Positions 62,910-64,000 of a stretch of DNA of 64,000 nucleotides are shown here, piece by piece. A program made the translations under genes and the position numbers. Source of the DNA: UBA11098 sp041671525 (GTDB taxonomy: Bacteria > Patescibacteriota > Minisyncoccia > Moranbacterales > UBA2206); the NCBI GenBank assembly GCA_041671525.1, contig JBAZBJ010000004.1, forward strand, positions 1 through 64,000, in the 5' to 3' direction. Below the pieces are notes generated by a model. The model ran no database searches and was not told the origin of the DNA. It saw nothing but the letters and a program-made list of their open reading frames with translations. The stretch's first letter is position 1. Each line of letters opens with the position of its first letter.

Positions 62910-63411
62910 GTTGCTTTTTCAGTTTATTTAATCTCGCCTTTAATTCCTCCAGCTTTTCGTCTTCTTTGGAAATGGTGCCCATCAGCTGTAGCATTTCCAT
63001 CATATTTTTTTCCACCTCCCTGATTTTGACGTTCAATTTTTTTCCCAATTCCACGTTGAACTCCTGGATCTGGAGCCGTTGTTTTTCGATTAAATCTTTT
63101 TTGGCCCTTTCCGTCGCGGAAAGACCGACTATTTTCGTCAAAAAAACCACCCACCAGCCGCCGATCAAAAACATCAGGGCAATCAGGGTGTCCACCATAG
63201 CGGAATCGCTTGAAATGCCGCCGCCTTTGGTCAAAATATAGATATACGCGGCATAGGTAACGATAAAAAAAACGTTCATGCCCCACACGATGGACCAATA
63301 TCTTTTCAAACGGTTGCTTTCCACGATGTTTCTGACCTTGTTGACCGCGGCCAAGGAAACGAACAGCCCGGGATACGAAAGCAGCATGAATATAAGGGCG
63401 TAATTTTTCAT
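62902..63411 (-). CDS. Membrane protein with C-terminal coiled coil (tandem pair, first)
   Basis: A 169-residue protein with three hydrophobic segments (about 4-22, 42-60, 73-93) and a C-terminal coiled coil (IEKQRLQIQEFNVELGKKLN, EEKLEELKARLNKLKK-like). A TATAAT-like box (63418-63423, with TGC before it) sits so close that the transcript would begin at the ATG, i.e. leaderless. Unknown function; paired with the protein at 62388. Confidence 0.75.
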   Translation of the reverse strand: MKNYALIFMLLSYPGLFVSLAAVNKVRNIVESNRLKRYWSIVWGMNVFFIVTYAAYIYILTKGGGISSDSAMVDTLIALMFLIGGWWVVFLTKIVGLSATERAKKDLIEKQRLQIQEFNVELGKKLNVKIREVEKNMMEMLQLMGTISKEDEKLEELKARLNKLKKQHV

Positions 63412-63417
63412 ATGTTA

Positions 63418-63423
63418 ATTATA
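63418..63423 (-). promoter_or_regulatory. Extended -10 promoter (leaderless)
   Basis: On the minus strand TGC-TATAAT; the start codon at 63411 is seven bases downstream, so transcription and translation would begin together. Confidence 0.5.
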
Positions 63424-63450
63424 GCATACCACCAAAAATCAAGGCATCAG

Positions 63451-63530
63451 CCGATGGTCTTGCCGGTAGTAATTGAGGTGTAAAAACTTTTACGCGGATA
63501 TTAAAAAGCTTGACCTTACTACAGGGAAAA
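63451..63530 (+). pseudogene. Decayed copy of the RNase J gene 3' end
   Basis: CCGATGGTCTTGCCGGTAGT and the following bases read PMVLPVVIEV-stop, identical in protein to the RNase J C-terminus, and similarity continues about 45 bases past the stop (compare 62245-62320). No upstream RNase J sequence remains. This marks a duplication flanking the membrane/coiled-coil gene pair. Confidence 0.75.
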
Positions 63531-63532
63531 AT

Positions 63533-63570
63533 AAACAAAAAAAAATACACTCTCGCGGTGTATTTTTATT
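63533..63570 (-). terminator. Terminator of the LytR_C gene
   Basis: AAAAATACAC (63541-63550) and GTGTATTTTT (63558-63567) form a hairpin; on the minus strand it runs into a T tract (63533-63545). Confidence 0.8.
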
Positions 63571-63578
63571 TTTCAAAT

Positions 63579-64000
63579 CTATTTTCCGAGGACCACCACA
63601 ATGTCCCCACTCCTCTGTTCATCCGTCACCGCCGCTGCGACTCCTGACTTGATGCTCCTAGTCACTAAAAATTCCGCCATTTTTTCAGCTTCTGAGCGAA
63701 ACTTGTCTGCCGAATAATAGACAAAATTGCCAACCACCCCTTCGGCCGTCCCATTACCCGCCTCCGCTTTAGCATAGCCCTGTGTCACCAACGCCGTTTT
63801 CACCTTGCCGGCCAGACCCGCCGCCGCTCCTTCATTTAAGACTTTCACTTTCAGCGCCGCGATATCAATTTTCGTCGTCTCCTCTTTTAGCGTTTCCACA
63901 ACAACCTCCACCGGAATTTGCTCCACGATTTGCTCCGGTTGCGCGATCGGTTCCGGAATAGCTGTGGCTTTTCCTGCACCATCCTTGAACTTGATTGCAA
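63579..64000 (-). CDS. LytR_C-domain protein (partial, N-terminus outside window)
   Basis: The frame is open to the window edge and ends at 63579. The visible 140 residues start with a Pro/Glu-rich linker (IPEPIAQPEQIVEQIPVEVV) and then a LytR_C-type domain: IAALKVKVLNEGAAAGLAGK, VKTALVTQGYAKAEAGNG, VYYSADKFRSEAEKMAEFLV and GDIVVVLGK. This domain ends many LytR-CpsA-Psr cell-wall ligases and occurs alone in membrane proteins. Whether an LCP domain lies upstream is unknown. A GTG at 63926 is an internal codon, not the start. Confidence 0.75.
   Translation of the reverse strand, partial: AIKFKDGAGKATAIPEPIAQPEQIVEQIPVEVVVETLKEETTKIDIAALKVKVLNEGAAAGLAGKVKTALVTQGYAKAEAGNGTAEGVVGNFVYYSADKFRSEAEKMAEFLVTRSIKSGVAAAVTDEQRSGDIVVVLGK

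Overview
The window reads as a chromosomal segment of an ultra-small-genome bacterium of the Patescibacteria (CPR) radiation, probably the Parcubacteria side. The evidence is a type IV pilus operon of the reduced kind (pilB, pilC, prepilins, PilX-like, pilM, pilN, pilO), a zinc-ribbon mini-protein typical of the group, VanW, PrsW-like and RNase J proteins, a UvrC that ends right after the nuclease core, many start codons without a Shine-Dalgarno sequence, and many small palindromic repeats, some inside genes. UGA is used as a stop (for example in the 4-base overlap at 6383-6386), so the recoded CPR lineages are excluded. No lower taxon can be named from the sequence alone.

Layout: 1-119 is the end of an insertion sequence. 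230-3250 holds tRNA genes, a zinc-ribbon protein, a class IV aminotransferase and a small basic protein with tandem promoters and a structured leader. 3279-14172 is housekeeping: recG, a four-gene minus-strand operon (hydrolase, glycosyltransferase, NUDIX, HD), tRNA-Glu with a duplicated 3' end, an ECF sigma factor with a membrane partner, tsaD, a PrsW-like protein, Hsp20 and VanW. 14251-25193 is an AT-rich defence island: KilA-N protein, YgjP-type peptidase, and a type I restriction-modification operon (hsdM fused to a MerR-like domain, rhuM, Abi-alpha, hsdS, two unknown genes, hsdR). It is bounded by 16-bp direct repeats. 25535-27424 is a tRNA cluster (Arg, His, Lys, Arg) split twice by paralogous HTH genes with a LAGLIDADG-like motif.

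27526-38567 is the type IV pilus operon preceded by a histidine kinase and response regulator. 38619-43010 is a 1,463-residue membrane-anchored adhesin or tail-fibre-like protein. 43225-56010 is a nucleotide excision repair region: two uvrA paralogues, uvrC and uvrB, with a nucleotidyltransferase, small membrane proteins and a thioredoxin-fold protein between them. 56100-64000 holds secG, an oligopeptide-binding protein, a phosphoglucose/phosphomannose isomerase, RNase J behind a long leader, a tandem pair of membrane/coiled-coil proteins flanked by a second decayed copy of the RNase J 3' end, and a partial LytR_C protein.

The most distinctive signals are (a) several families of short palindromes inserted in frame into uvrC, recG, tsaD and the large adhesin; (b) the paralogous HTH genes wedged between tRNA genes; (c) two 116-126 bp inverted-repeat elements whose ends coincide with the start codons of small genes; (d) the MerR-HsdM fusion and embedded cargo genes of the restriction operon; and (e) a candidate small RNA and switch-like leader at 2570-2863. 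No rRNA, CRISPR array or replication origin was seen.
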